64,000 bases of DNA from Bdellovibrionia bacterium (GCA_030424715.1 JAUHWH010000002.1:1-64000), one strand, 5' to 3'; shown: positions 43,998 through 52,752, counted from the first letter of the stretch. Made by a program: numbers and translations. Notes: a model not told the origin generated them from the sequence alone.

Positions 43998-44050
43998 TGA
44001 AAGTGACTCAAACTCGGCGGCGGCAGCAAGATAAAAAGGAGTTTAAATCT

Positions 44051-44425
44051 ATGGAATTAAATAATGTAAATAAGGAAGAAGAAAAGAATAAAAAGAAAGA
44101 ACGAAGAACAAAGGGACAATACAGAGTGGTTATTTCTAAGGACGCAAATGAATCTTTAGAAGGAATTGTGAATCTTGTAAACTCTGATTTTAATTGTGGT
44201 GAAATAACGAAATCAAATGTTGCAGAGTGGGTACTTTCAAATCTAAAGGGTTCGTTACCAAAGAACGATATTAAAAAGATCCAAGAAAACTATATTGATG
44301 AGAAGAAGCTCTTACAAGACCTTATCAAAGGCTCTGCAAGCGATGGTGGCGATCTTCCTCCTGAAATATTGAAGGCAGTAAAAGAGCATTTCGGCTTTTC
44401 CACAAAGCACAAAAAAGTATCTTAA
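44051..44425 (+). CDS. Relaxosome-accessory-like small basic protein
   Basis: The protein has 124 residues with a highly charged N terminus (NKEEEKNKKKERRTKGQYRVVISKD), then a predicted strand and helices (ANESLEGIVNLVNSDFNCGEITKSNVAEWVLSNL) that suggest a ribbon-helix-helix fold as in MobC/TraM-type accessory proteins. I chose ATG 44051 because AAAAGGAG lies 9 bases upstream; an earlier start at 43985 would lie inside the oriT repeat. A terminator follows at 44467. It probably binds the adjacent oriT. Confidence 0.6.
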   Translation: MELNNVNKEEEKNKKKERRTKGQYRVVISKDANESLEGIVNLVNSDFNCGEITKSNVAEWVLSNLKGSLPKNDIKKIQENYIDEKKLLQDLIKGSASDGGDLPPEILKAVKEHFGFSTKHKKVS

Positions 44426-44466
44426 AAACTCGAAAATCGAGTTTATAAATCGTTCCAACCAGTTAT

Positions 44467-44493
44467 GGCCGCCAATTTGGGCGGCCTTTTTCT
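44467..44493 (+). terminator. Rho-independent terminator
   Basis: GGCCGCC and GGGCGGCC form a GC-rich stem with a small AATT loop, followed by TTTTTCTTT. It ends the transfer operon before the excisionase-integrase genes. Confidence 0.85.
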
Positions 44494-44524
44494 TTGATTC
44501 CCCATTTTTTAGGAGGTATTATTT

Positions 44525-44749
44525 ATGTCTGAAACTAATGTTTCTGGATCGAAAGATCCACGGTTCTTTGAAAATAAAATAGAAAATGAGTGGCTTTCTA
44601 CAGAGGAAGCAGCAACATTTTTATCAATCTCTCCCAACGCTTTAAGAATAATGGTCTACCGTGATCAGATTAAAGCCTACAAGTTTGGCAGAAGATTGAG
44701 ATTTAAGTTAAGAGATTGCCAAGGTCTTTTCGACATGAAAGGAGCTTGA
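44525..44749 (+). CDS. xis: Excisionase-family HTH protein
   Basis: The protein has 74 residues. WLSTEEAATFLSISPNALRIMVYRDQIKAYKFGRRLRFKLRDC is a MerR-like winged helix of the HTH_17/excisionase family. It directly precedes the integrase gene (1 bp gap), has AGGAGG about 9 bases upstream, and should bias recombination to excision. Confidence 0.85.
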   Translation: MSETNVSGSKDPRFFENKIENEWLSTEEAATFLSISPNALRIMVYRDQIKAYKFGRRLRFKLRDCQGLFDMKGA

Positions 44750-44750
44750 T

Positions 44751-45851
44751 ATGGCAATCAATTTAAAAGAAATTAATGGAAAGAAATTCTATGAGGTCTA
44801 CGTTGGCGGATTCGACGCTCGTGGAGTGAGAGTTCAACGAAAAAGACGTAAAATCGAAAGTCTTACAAAGGCTAAGAAAGTCGAGTTTGAACTTAAACGA
44901 GAGTTGGCGAAACTCAAAGAAGAACGAGTTCCATTTCGTTTCGGTGAATGGTTCGATCATTGTATGAAACAAATGAGGATCGATAAAAGAGCCTCAACAG
45001 TTCTCAATTACGAATCCCAAATCAACAAATGGGTCATTCCACATTGGAATGATATCGAAATTAGAGACATTACTCGTTCAGATGTTCATGAATTGATTTT
45101 CGTAAAATGTGCTGCAATTAAAACTGAAAACAACCGCAAAACAGTTCTGAAGCTTATCAGAAGAATTTTTGCGCTTGCTGTAGAAGAAGGTGAACTTGAT
45201 AGAAACCCATGTGCAGGAATCCAGGTTAAGGCTCCCGAGGTAGAACAAAGTGTTCTTACAGCTAGTGAGGTAAAAACCTTCCTGTACCAAGCTGCCATTA
45301 CAAAACACCGATTTTATCCAGTTTGGTCTATGGCCTTAATGACTGGAATGAGATCTGGTGAGTTGTACGCACTCAGGTGGTCCGATATTGATTTAGATAG
45401 CAGGATCATTCGAGTGGCAAGGCAGTGGACTTCTAAAGCTGGCTACGGTCCTACCAAGACTATGAGAACTAGGAATGTACCGATCTCCGACCCGCTTTTG
45501 ACTTTCCTTAAAAAGTTGAAACTAGAAAGGGGGCACGAAGAGCGAGTGCTTCCAAAACTCAGGGATTGGTCCAATGGGGAACAAGCTCGAATAACACGCG
45601 AGTTCTGCCAGACTATAGGCGTCACTGAGGTTAAGTTTCATGATCTTAGAGCAACTTTTATCACCAATTTGTTGGCCCGTGGCGAGGCTCTAGCAACCGT
45701 CATGTCCATAGTTGGTCATTATCAACTAAAGACCACTAACGGCTATTTAAGAAAGGCTGGAGTGGACGTTATGGGTGGTACAGACAAGCTGGGATACGCT
45801 CCACCAGAGATCAATGAAGCTCAAGTTTTACAACTGAAAAGACAGGACTGA
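44751..45851 (+). CDS. int: Tyrosine-recombinase ICE integrase
   Basis: The integrase has 366 residues. An N-terminal arm/SAM-like domain is followed by a catalytic domain with Arg201 (TGMRSGELYALRW), Lys236 (PTKTMRTRNVPI), His297 and Arg300 (HDLRATF), His323 (VGHYQLKTT) and the nucleophile Tyr332 (NGYL). All six catalytic residues are present, so it should be active. Its stop is 69 bp from attR, the usual place for an integrase that uses a tRNA 3' end. Confidence 0.95.
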   Translation: MAINLKEINGKKFYEVYVGGFDARGVRVQRKRRKIESLTKAKKVEFELKRELAKLKEERVPFRFGEWFDHCMKQMRIDKRASTVLNYESQINKWVIPHWNDIEIRDITRSDVHELIFVKCAAIKTENNRKTVLKLIRRIFALAVEEGELDRNPCAGIQVKAPEVEQSVLTASEVKTFLYQAAITKHRFYPVWSMALMTGMRSGELYALRWSDIDLDSRIIRVARQWTSKAGYGPTKTMRTRNVPISDPLLTFLKKLKLERGHEERVLPKLRDWSNGEQARITREFCQTIGVTEVKFHDLRATFITNLLARGEALATVMSIVGHYQLKTTNGYLRKAGVDVMGGTDKLGYAPPEINEAQVLQLKRQD

Positions 45852-45904
45852 TTCCTATCTTCCAGTATCTTCAAAACCATTCTATTTTCTAGTTATTCCA
45901 GATA

Positions 45905-45929
45905 GTTGCGGGAGTTTTTTCCCCGCAAC
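45905..45929. repeat. Inverted repeat overlapping attR
   Basis: GTTGCGGG (45905-45912) and CCCGCAAC (45922-45929) are perfect 8-bp complements with a 9-base T-rich spacer. The right arm is the tRNA-derived att core and the left arm is contributed by the ICE. Together they look like paired core-type integrase binding sites. The U-run lies in the loop rather than behind the stem, so this is a poor terminator. Confidence 0.6.
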
Positions 45930-45935
45930 CAATTT
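45921..45935 (+). repeat. attR, right copy of 15-bp direct repeat
   Basis: CCCCGCAACCAATTT is identical to 7344-7358. It marks the right boundary of the ICE, 70 bp after the integrase stop. Confidence 0.9.
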
Positions 45936-46022
45936 TCGATTCAAGAGAATGGTAGGACAGAAAAAATCAAGTTAGCCTAACTACTTAAAAACACTGGAAA
46001 GAGCTTTGGAACTACGGAACTA

Positions 46023-46757
46023 TTAGTTTAAAAGCATCGAAATCCCCATGAAAACCATCATAAGATTTTCAGTCAGGGATATAAACCCCAAGGGGACGTT
46101 ACTATCACCTCCAACACAGGCACATTTTAACTCGCGTTTATCGATATAGACGGCTTTTATTACTGATATCGCACCAACCGTTCCGATAAAAATTGCTGCT
46201 GGACATACAATTAGAAGACCAACTTTAGCGATCATTCCAACACCTGCAATTGCTTCTACAAACGGGTAAACATAAGAATAGCGAACAACTCTCATACCAA
46301 GTAAATCATAGGTGATAAACTGATTACTAAAGGATTCCAGGTCTCTTAATTTTTGAATCGCAAGTACACTCATACTGATAGCCACGAAATACCTTAAAGT
46401 CTCCCAAGGCTGTATCTCAGAAAAAAATAACCAGCTAAAAGCCACGGCAAGCCCAAATGTTACAGAGAAAATTGCCATTACAGGAGTGTAGTTTTTCTCA
46501 TCTGATCCCTGGGGATTTTCCTTCCCAAAAAATTCTAAGAGATCATCATAGCCACCAACCCTTTTACCATCAATAAAGGTCTGTGGGGTTGTTTTCACGT
46601 CGTGTTCAGTTTTAAATTGGTCAGTCTCGTCTCTGGTTTTCAATTTGTGATCGTCAACTGAGTAACCTTTTCTTTTCAAAAGATCAAAAGACTTTAATCC
46701 ATAAGGACAAATATGCTCATCGGTAACCATTCTGTACAATTGCGCATTCTTACTCAT
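46023..46757 (-). CDS. Second glutaredoxin-MauE-like protein, outside the ICE
   Basis: The protein has 244 residues, the same length as the 7850-8584 product and different at about 18 positions. It keeps the CPYG active site, the TPQTFI segment and all membrane helices. Homology to the left copy extends beyond the gene on both sides: a similar leader after the stop (GGAACTATTAGTTTAAAAGCATC) and the tail of the permease gene before the start. It is alone here, without the copper operon, and its promoter is unclear. It appears to be the surviving end of an earlier related element in the same tRNA. Confidence 0.8.
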   Translation of the reverse strand: MSKNAQLYRMVTDEHICPYGLKSFDLLKRKGYSVDDHKLKTRDETDQFKTEHDVKTTPQTFIDGKRVGGYDDLLEFFGKENPQGSDEKNYTPVMAIFSVTFGLAVAFSWLFFSEIQPWETLRYFVAISMSVLAIQKLRDLESFSNQFITYDLLGMRVVRYSYVYPFVEAIAGVGMIAKVGLLIVCPAAIFIGTVGAISVIKAVYIDKRELKCACVGGDSNVPLGFISLTENLMMVFMGISMLLN

Positions 46758-46779
46758 AATGTTTCCTTTTGCTTCTCAG
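46754..46779 (-). pseudogene. Stump of APC permease gene (last codons)
   Basis: Immediately upstream of the second glutaredoxin-MauE gene the minus strand reads E-K-Q-K-E-T-L-stop, matching the E-K-Q-K-E-K-L-stop that ends the intact permease at 8581-9897, with the same 4-bp overlap to the next start. Similarity stops at about 46779. It therefore marks the deletion joint of a former operon. Confidence 0.75.
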
Positions 46780-46849
46780 ATAGATAGCTCCGGTGGCATC
46801 CAACTAACGGGATATCCTCACCCAACTGCATAGCGCTACGCGCGCCACT

Positions 46850-47410
46850 TCAATGAACGTTTCTTTTATTACCATGAAATTTCATGTTGTCCTGAAGTGC
46901 CACAATCACCTGATCGGCCCTCAACAAGTCTTGTGAACTGTTTTCACTTTTTTTATGCATCCGAACATACCCGATGGCCGTGTAACGCTCATTTGTGTCT
47001 ACTGAGATGAGTTGCGGGTTATAACTCCAGCTAAAACCTGAGGTGTAGTAAGGATATCGATATTGACCAATGGTGGACCAACCATTCACGTAGGGGTAGT
47101 CAAAAGAGCTAGCCGCATAATTAGCATCGAAATCTAGTACTTTCTTGTCAGTTCGTTTTACGAACTCAAAATACTTATAGCCTTGGTTTTTTGCCAACTC
47201 GGCAGCTCGGTAAGTCATATAAGTTTCTGCCTGAGCGCGGGTTGTATGTTCATTCCCCTTAAAGGTGACTCGGTAAAGGCCATCGGATACCTTTTTATTT
47301 TTAAAGCCGAATTTATGCCCCTCTCTCATTGCACTTTTGTAGGGTGTGGAAGACTGACACCCTATAAACAACATTGAAACGATAGAAAGTACTATAGACA
47401 TTCTCTTCAT
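46850..47410 (-). CDS. Hypothetical lipoprotein
   Basis: The protein has about 186 residues with lipobox MLFIGC. I chose ATG 47410 because AAGGAGAG lies just upstream and the signal peptide begins there. The mature part has RVTFKGNEHTTRAQAETYMTYRAAELAKNQGYKYFEF, a pattern of small periplasmic lipoproteins (CC0125/CC1285-like) with unknown role. It is the first clearly chromosomal gene right of the ICE scar. Confidence 0.7.
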   Translation of the reverse strand: MKRMSIVLSIVSMLFIGCQSSTPYKSAMREGHKFGFKNKKVSDGLYRVTFKGNEHTTRAQAETYMTYRAAELAKNQGYKYFEFVKRTDKKVLDFDANYAASSFDYPYVNGWSTIGQYRYPYYTSGFSWSYNPQLISVDTNERYTAIGYVRMHKKSENSSQDLLRADQVIVALQDNMKFHGNKRNVH

Positions 47411-47712
47411 AATTTTTCTCTCCTTGTAAATGCATCCTATTTTACCCGCTCTCAAGCGGTGATGTTTTGTTTCAATATTAATTTGTGTTGTTAAAAACTT
47501 CACATCTACGAGCTAGGCAGCCTTTTTTTGAAAAGGTAATGTAGAAATGCTGAGCAGCCTCTCCACTCTTTAGATGCGAGATACAAAACGAGCCGAAAAC
47601 ACTGCGACTGAAGAAATTGGGGGACCACCCAGCGCCGAGACATTACAGACCTGAGCGCCCTCCCCTAAAGACTCAAGCACGGGTTCACAAATTGTGGAGT
47701 GGCTGATCACAA
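47411..47712. other. Intergenic stretch of about 300 bp, no gene seen
   Basis: This lies between the lipoprotein gene (47410) and the end of the glutathionyl-hydroquinone reductase gene. It contains the ribosome binding site and presumably the promoter of the former. I see no ORF with a start signal and no clear terminator. Confidence 0.4.
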
Positions 47713-48657
47713 TCAGAGCGATGTTGTTGAGGGATGCGGCCCCACAGGAACGATTCTGTTGGGGTTTAGAAAATCGTGTGAATAATAATAATGTCGCTTG
47801 ATATGATCTGGAAAAGTGGTTTCTTTGACCGCTGGCAAAGCCATCATGCGCTCAAGATATTGCGAAAGGTTTTTGAACTCAGAAATCTTTCGTTCATTGC
47901 ACTTGAAATGAATATAATAGACCAAATCAAAACGGATTAAAGTGGTGACTAACCGAATATCCGCTTCTGTCAGTTGACCTCCAACTAAGTAGTTCCCCTC
48001 ATTACCCAGGCGTTCGTCAATACCATTGAGAGCAGAAAAGAGTTCCTGAAAGGCTTTTTCATAGGCTTTTTGGTTGGTTGCAAAACCTGTTTTATACACG
48101 CCATTGTTGATAGGCTCATAAGTCTGTTCATTGACCTGGTCAATTTCTGAGCGCAAAGACTCTGGATACAAGTCGATTGAGTTTTTAGACAGATTATTAA
48201 AATTACAATTCAAAATCCTAATAATCTCTGAGGATTCGTTATTCACAATGGACTCTGACCTTTTGTCCCACAAAACGGGTACAGTCACTTTTGTTGTGAC
48301 CTTCGGATCATGCCTTTGATAAATCTCATAGAGATAGTTCTGGCTATAGAGAGCGTCTCCGGTTGCTCCGTCGAAATCCGTTCGAAATTCCCAACTATTT
48401 TCTAGCATATCTGGGTGAACCACTGAAACCGAGATTTGGTCTTCTAAACCTTTAAGGTGACGAGTGATCAATGTGCGGTGGGCCCAAGGGCATGCGTAGC
48501 TCACATACAAATGATAGCGGTTGGGATCGGGGGTGTATTTTGAAGCCCCCTCTGAAATCGAGTCTCGAAATGTGCTTTTTTCTCGATCAAACTCGCCCTC
48601 ATCGTTGCTGGTGACGACTTTATCGTTGTACCATTCTCCTTGCTTTAAATGTCCCAT
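47713..48657 (-). CDS. Glutathionyl-hydroquinone reductase (ECM4/YqjG type)
   Basis: The protein has 314 residues. SYACPWAHRTLITR contains the catalytic Cys56 of xi-class (omega-like) glutathione transferases, which reduce glutathionyl-hydroquinones. VPVLWDKRSESIVNNESSEIIRIL is the glutathione-binding part, and a C-terminal helical domain completes the family length. It probably protects against quinones. It stands alone between two intergenic gaps. Confidence 0.88.
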   Translation of the reverse strand: MGHLKQGEWYNDKVVTSNDEGEFDREKSTFRDSISEGASKYTPDPNRYHLYVSYACPWAHRTLITRHLKGLEDQISVSVVHPDMLENSWEFRTDFDGATGDALYSQNYLYEIYQRHDPKVTTKVTVPVLWDKRSESIVNNESSEIIRILNCNFNNLSKNSIDLYPESLRSEIDQVNEQTYEPINNGVYKTGFATNQKAYEKAFQELFSALNGIDERLGNEGNYLVGGQLTEADIRLVTTLIRFDLVYYIHFKCNERKISEFKNLSQYLERMMALPAVKETTFPDHIKRHYYYSHDFLNPNRIVPVGPHPSTTSL

Positions 48658-48891
48658 TTGACCTCCGAGTCTTGAGTTTAACGGATTCTTTGCAGGGAAT
48701 GTTCAAAAATTTCGTTCGATTTGTGTAAAAAAATAAACTGTAAATAAAGCCTACGCGAAGCTATAGTTGGTAATTTTCGAGAGCCAGGAGGCTCCCTAAA
48801 ATATTCGTCGATTGCATTCTTGATTCGCATTTTCTATTGTTCCCTGCAATCACACATCTGAAGCGAAGGCGTTGGAATCCTTCAATAGATA

Positions 48892-50046
48892 CTATTCAGA
48901 AGGGCATCCAGCGATATGGTAGGGGATCCGGTGCCTGCGTGCATAGTTTGCGTAGTGCTCGCACATATCGTGGAACATGAAGCTGTTGGAAGCCCCAAAC
49001 TCAAGACTGTTTGCTGTGTCGCGCCTGTGGCGTTGGTAGCGATCTTTCAATAAATCGCGATCCAATCCTGCCGTGGCCCGAAGCTGACCCTTGCCATTGC
49101 GGCCCGTGCGAACACCCCGTCGTTGAGCATTGGCTTGCTGGGCCCGTGAGCGAGCAATCCCACCACCTGATCCTGAGGTCGACATAAACTTTTCGCCAAG
49201 GGCTTTTGCCAGTGCCTGCAGTTTTGAAAAGGCTCCCGATACTGCGCCCGTAGATGAACTGCCCGCAGGCACTCCACCTCCGCTGGGGGCTCCAAAGCCG
49301 GCAGTGCCACTAGCAGCCCCTGCACCCGGAAAGGCGGACGGATCACCGCTGTCGCCTCCGTTCGCACCGCTATCCATCTGCCGATTGGCAGCCACCGCAG
49401 AGGCTCCCGTACTGGGGAGAGTGTTACTTAAGTTTGATGGCGACACCTGACCCGCCACTGCCATGGGTTTCACTTTTTCAAAAGGTGACGGCTCGTCATC
49501 GGCGTAAACCATGCCCCCCACAGTCTTCACTCCACCATCGACACCGATTCTTGGTAAGGCGGTTCCGGCACTGGCGCCAGAGCTACTGTTGCCACCATAA
49601 GAGGAGGTGTTCCACTGATTGTCTTTTTCACCGGACCCACCAGAGTCCCCGTCTCCATTTGGGTTTTCATTCACCGACAATTGATCAGGGGTGTTCGCTG
49701 CGGCTGATTGCTGTGCCGAGGCGATACTGACCGGCGCCCCACCGGCTTCAACCAAAGGGCGACGCCTCATGGGCCTTAGACTCGCCGACGGAGGCTCATT
49801 CAACCGAATCACACGTCGCTGAATGGGCATAGGGATGACCTCGGCTTCATCAGAAATCACCATTCCTAGACGGCCTCGAACATTCTCTTTCGCGCCTCCA
49901 CCGAGACCAGGCCCTTGCTCTGCCAAACAGCCGGCTGGTTGAAAAAAGTCATCGCAACGGAGGGCAATGCTTGTGTCCACCGGCTCTGGGTCCTGGGCGT
50001 GGGAAGGGTGAATTAGAAAAACGGACAAAGCGATAAGAAGGGTCAT
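48892..50046 (-). CDS. Secreted Gly/Ser/Ala-rich protein with conserved C-terminal box
   Basis: The protein has 384 residues with a signal peptide ending in HPSHAQ. The middle (about 110-300) is low complexity, rich in Gly, Ser, Ala and Asn, and likely disordered or wall/surface associated. The C terminus (about 325-384) is more structured and basic, with DRYQRHRRDTANSLEFGASNSFMFHDMCEHYANYARRHRIPYH and two Cys. No family recognised. It follows the 50055-50870 gene after 8 bp, so the two probably work together outside the cytoplasm. Confidence 0.7.
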   Translation of the reverse strand: MTLLIALSVFLIHPSHAQDPEPVDTSIALRCDDFFQPAGCLAEQGPGLGGGAKENVRGRLGMVISDEAEVIPMPIQRRVIRLNEPPSASLRPMRRRPLVEAGGAPVSIASAQQSAAANTPDQLSVNENPNGDGDSGGSGEKDNQWNTSSYGGNSSSGASAGTALPRIGVDGGVKTVGGMVYADDEPSPFEKVKPMAVAGQVSPSNLSNTLPSTGASAVAANRQMDSGANGGDSGDPSAFPGAGAASGTAGFGAPSGGGVPAGSSSTGAVSGAFSKLQALAKALGEKFMSTSGSGGGIARSRAQQANAQRRGVRTGRNGKGQLRATAGLDRDLLKDRYQRHRRDTANSLEFGASNSFMFHDMCEHYANYARRHRIPYHIAGCPSE

Positions 50047-50054
50047 AGGTTTTA

Positions 50055-50870
50055 CTAGCCCCTTGGCTCGTCAGCCGCGGGCTGCCGTTCGGGAGGATTC
50101 AGTTCTTGTATCAAGTTATCGATCCGGATCAACTCGTGGTGAAGCTCGATCTCTTTCTGGCGTGACGTTCTGTAGAGTGTGACAGCTCGGTCTAGGCGCG
50201 CGGCTGATCCGGTGAGAGGGTCAGACATTAGAGAGCGAAAGTACTGGATCTCATTTTCAAAACTACTTTTGCTGCAATTACTAACAAGGTCTCCTCTGTT
50301 ACCAGAAAAAAAATCATCATATGTTTCTAAACAAGTGGGCGCGTTAATTTGCCGAAGTGCTTCTAGACAATTTTCGTTGTATTCACGAACAGGATTCACC
50401 TGCTCCATTATGTGCTTTTTGATGCTCTTAGCGGTCGACACTACACTAGCCGATCCGGCGCCCTTGTGATTTCTAACGCTAACATCCAAAAAATGTGTGC
50501 TATCTGTTGCACCCGATTTTAGTTTGCCAACCTGCTTATCACTGATTTCACAGCTTTTCACCACTTGCTCAATTCCGCAGTTCGACTTTACAAGGCTATG
50601 CAATTTCTCCCCAAGATCCAAACACTCCCCACTTTGCCGCTGTCGTTGGCGAGCCAGCGCTTCATTGAACTGCTGTTCATCTGGAATCGTCCATCCAGCA
50701 ACCAGGTCTTTTTGACCTCGCTCAACAATGCGAACATCCCTATCAGCGGCAGCGGCGGCCTGTTGCCCGATTTCCGTAAAATAAGGATAAATCGCCACGG
50801 ACTCAAATTCACCGAACGCTACAGCGCTACACAGTGTATTGAACAATGTCACTAAGATGATAAATCTCAC
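50055..50870 (-). CDS. Secreted hypothetical protein
   Basis: The protein has 271 residues with a signal peptide (MRFIILVTLFNTLCSAVAFG) and a GTG start behind GGGGGAG. The mature protein is helical with six or so cysteines (for example GECLDLGEKLHSLVKSNCG and NAPTCLETYD), probably disulphide bonded, and a coiled-coil-like C-terminal stretch. I do not recognise it. It is the first gene of a two-gene operon with the Gly/Ser-rich protein. Confidence 0.65.
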   Translation of the reverse strand: MRFIILVTLFNTLCSAVAFGEFESVAIYPYFTEIGQQAAAAADRDVRIVERGQKDLVAGWTIPDEQQFNEALARQRQRQSGECLDLGEKLHSLVKSNCGIEQVVKSCEISDKQVGKLKSGATDSTHFLDVSVRNHKGAGSASVVSTAKSIKKHIMEQVNPVREYNENCLEALRQINAPTCLETYDDFFSGNRGDLVSNCSKSSFENEIQYFRSLMSDPLTGSAARLDRAVTLYRTSRQKEIELHHELIRIDNLIQELNPPERQPAADEPRG

Positions 50871-51143
50871 CCTTCGACTCCCCCGTCACCTCTATCTATA
50901 CTATACCGATTACGGCAAATTCGGAATTCATATCCATGGACTGCTCCACTTTGAGACACCCGCCTTAAACAGCGAAGGCCCCTTTTTGCTCTGAACTGTA
51001 AAATATATAGACACTCTGAAAAAATGAACAAGCCCTCTATACACCAGCGGCTCCCCTGGCATATGAATAGCCCGTGTTTTTGCAGAGTTATATGGTTGGT
51101 ACGACTCTTGAACTACATAGCAGATACAACCAAGGGGTCTCTT

Positions 51144-51725
51144 ATGTTCAAATCTGGATTTCTAGCACTCATAGTTTTTTTATCCGGCGTGCAGCCTTCT
51201 TTTGCCGCAAGTAAGTTACGAATCGTTTGTTATCGAACCGCTGACTTCAAACGCCCCGATCTAAAAATAAAGTCCGTTGCCATTATTGAACAGATAGATA
51301 CTAGCCAATACGATGGTGAGTTGTTTTTGAGAAAACACTATCGAAAGCCTATAGCCATCCATCGCGTCCCGTTTCAGGCAAAAGTCTATCGCACAGAAAT
51401 GATGCCCGACCATATAAATGCAGACAACGCTAAAGAGTACTCACAGTCTCTCCTCGACAACCCCGATAAAAAAGCAGTGGAACATCGAACTCTCGGTTCG
51501 CGCGTCGGCAGAGAGTACGTCTTTGAGCGCACAGACAGAAACGGTGATTTGATCGCTACCTTGGACTACGTGTTTTTGATGCCGAAAGTCTTAACCGATG
51601 TTCATTACAGCACCGAGTACGACCAAGGCCCATTTACCTGCTTTGAGCCCTTCACCGTACCCGTTGAGGCCACACCCCAAGCCACGCAATCAACCGTCGA
51701 AGAAGCCGAAGAGATCGAGCTGTAA
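51144..51725 (+). CDS. Secreted hypothetical protein
   Basis: The protein has about 193 residues with a signal peptide (MFKSGFLALIVFLSGVQPSFAA). ATG 51144 is supported by AAGGGG just upstream; the earlier in-frame start only adds a non-signal extension. The mature part is beta-rich with two Cys (KLRIVCYRT and GPFTCFEPF) that may pair. No family recognised. It stands alone on the plus strand. Confidence 0.65.
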   Translation: MFKSGFLALIVFLSGVQPSFAASKLRIVCYRTADFKRPDLKIKSVAIIEQIDTSQYDGELFLRKHYRKPIAIHRVPFQAKVYRTEMMPDHINADNAKEYSQSLLDNPDKKAVEHRTLGSRVGREYVFERTDRNGDLIATLDYVFLMPKVLTDVHYSTEYDQGPFTCFEPFTVPVEATPQATQSTVEEAEEIEL

Positions 51726-51830
51726 GATTAGGTCCTCGAAAAACTATGCGGTGATCTGAACCCTGAGAACCAATAGGCTATGTGCGAGTGATTCTGAGAG
51801 AATATGAGTGTTCTGGAAGAGAGTTTAAAA

Positions 51831-52745
51831 TCATAATGTCGCCTTTACGTCTTCAACAATTCGCTCCCCCAATTTGGTTAGCTGAATGCTGCTCAACGCA
51901 TTTACCCCAACTATTAGACTTGAATTTGTTTGTTCAAATCGCTGTTCAGTATAAATTCGCTCTTTTGCACTATTAAAGCGATAACTTTCTATTAGCTTTT
52001 TGTACATTTCATTCATATAAACCAGAGCGACAACAGCATGAAATGAAGCTATCGCAGGTCTTTCTGTTTTTCTCACACCTGAGTATATCTTTTTAGAGAA
52101 CGATTCTTCGGAGATAGGGACCATACCGAGTTGCTGAGCAAACAGCACTTGGTGGCCGACCTCATGTACAAATGCAATCGCCAAATCAATCACAGGAAAC
52201 GGCCCCTTATACATGCCGGTGAAAATAGATCCCAGTAAGTTATAATCACTGAAACCCGCTTCGGTACGAGAATCTCCAACACTACCTTTTAGAGGAACGA
52301 TCTCATAGAGAGCAGACTTTAACATATCACTGATCCAACCCCCGTTGTATTCTATTAAAGACAGCGCAGAACGAAACTCATCCAAAGACGAAGAACCTTC
52401 TTTTAGCATTTCGCAATAGATTGAGTGGGCATTTTTTTTTGGGTCTAGTAATCCTAAATCTGCAGCATTGGTATAAAGCTCCTCCTGAAGTCGAAGATAT
52501 TCGGGATCAACCACAATGAGGCGATCAGACTTTTGTGCTTGTATTGCATGGACGAGCCGCACCACCTCTTCATCGAAAAATTTACCTGAGCTGAATATCG
52601 GGTGGAAGCTGGGAGCCCATTCGCCAAAACGGGCTTCGAGAGCCTGCTTTCTGAGCGCTTTAAAGGTGGATAGTATTACATCGACTTTTTTTACAGATTG
52701 CGGCCCGGTAATCCAACCGGTCAATGTCTTTTCCCGAATAGGCAA
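51831..52745 (-). CDS. HExxH-motif protein resembling RiPP-associated HExxH enzymes
   Basis: This soluble 304-residue protein has a zinc/iron-type motif HEVGH at 194-198 in DLAIAFVHEVGHQVLFAQQLG. About 40 residues later comes KTERPAIASFHAVVALVYMNEMY, with Arg229 and His236. HExxH followed at this distance by an R-P...H block is the pattern of the peptide-modification HEXXH domain (TIGR04267; some members are alpha-ketoglutarate-dependent peptide hydroxylases). No signal peptide is seen, so it works in the cytoplasm. It is the last gene of a cluster with a histidine kinase, two solute-binding lipoproteins and a small exported protein 7 bp upstream. A plain metallopeptidase is the alternative. 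Confidence 0.55.
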   Translation of the reverse strand: MPIREKTLTGWITGPQSVKKVDVILSTFKALRKQALEARFGEWAPSFHPIFSSGKFFDEEVVRLVHAIQAQKSDRLIVVDPEYLRLQEELYTNAADLGLLDPKKNAHSIYCEMLKEGSSSLDEFRSALSLIEYNGGWISDMLKSALYEIVPLKGSVGDSRTEAGFSDYNLLGSIFTGMYKGPFPVIDLAIAFVHEVGHQVLFAQQLGMVPISEESFSKKIYSGVRKTERPAIASFHAVVALVYMNEMYKKLIESYRFNSAKERIYTEQRFEQTNSSLIVGVNALSSIQLTKLGERIVEDVKATL

Positions 52746-52752
52746 ATGTTTG

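Noticed and set aside
43985-44050. Longer start (43985) for the relaxosome-like protein
   Set aside because: It would begin inside the right arm of the oriT inverted repeat and has no ribosome binding site, while ATG 44051 has AAAAGGAG at proper spacing.
45905-45929. Rho-independent terminator of the integrase gene
   Set aside because: The T-run lies in the loop, not after the stem, and the right arm is the tRNA-derived att core, so an integrase site is the better reading.
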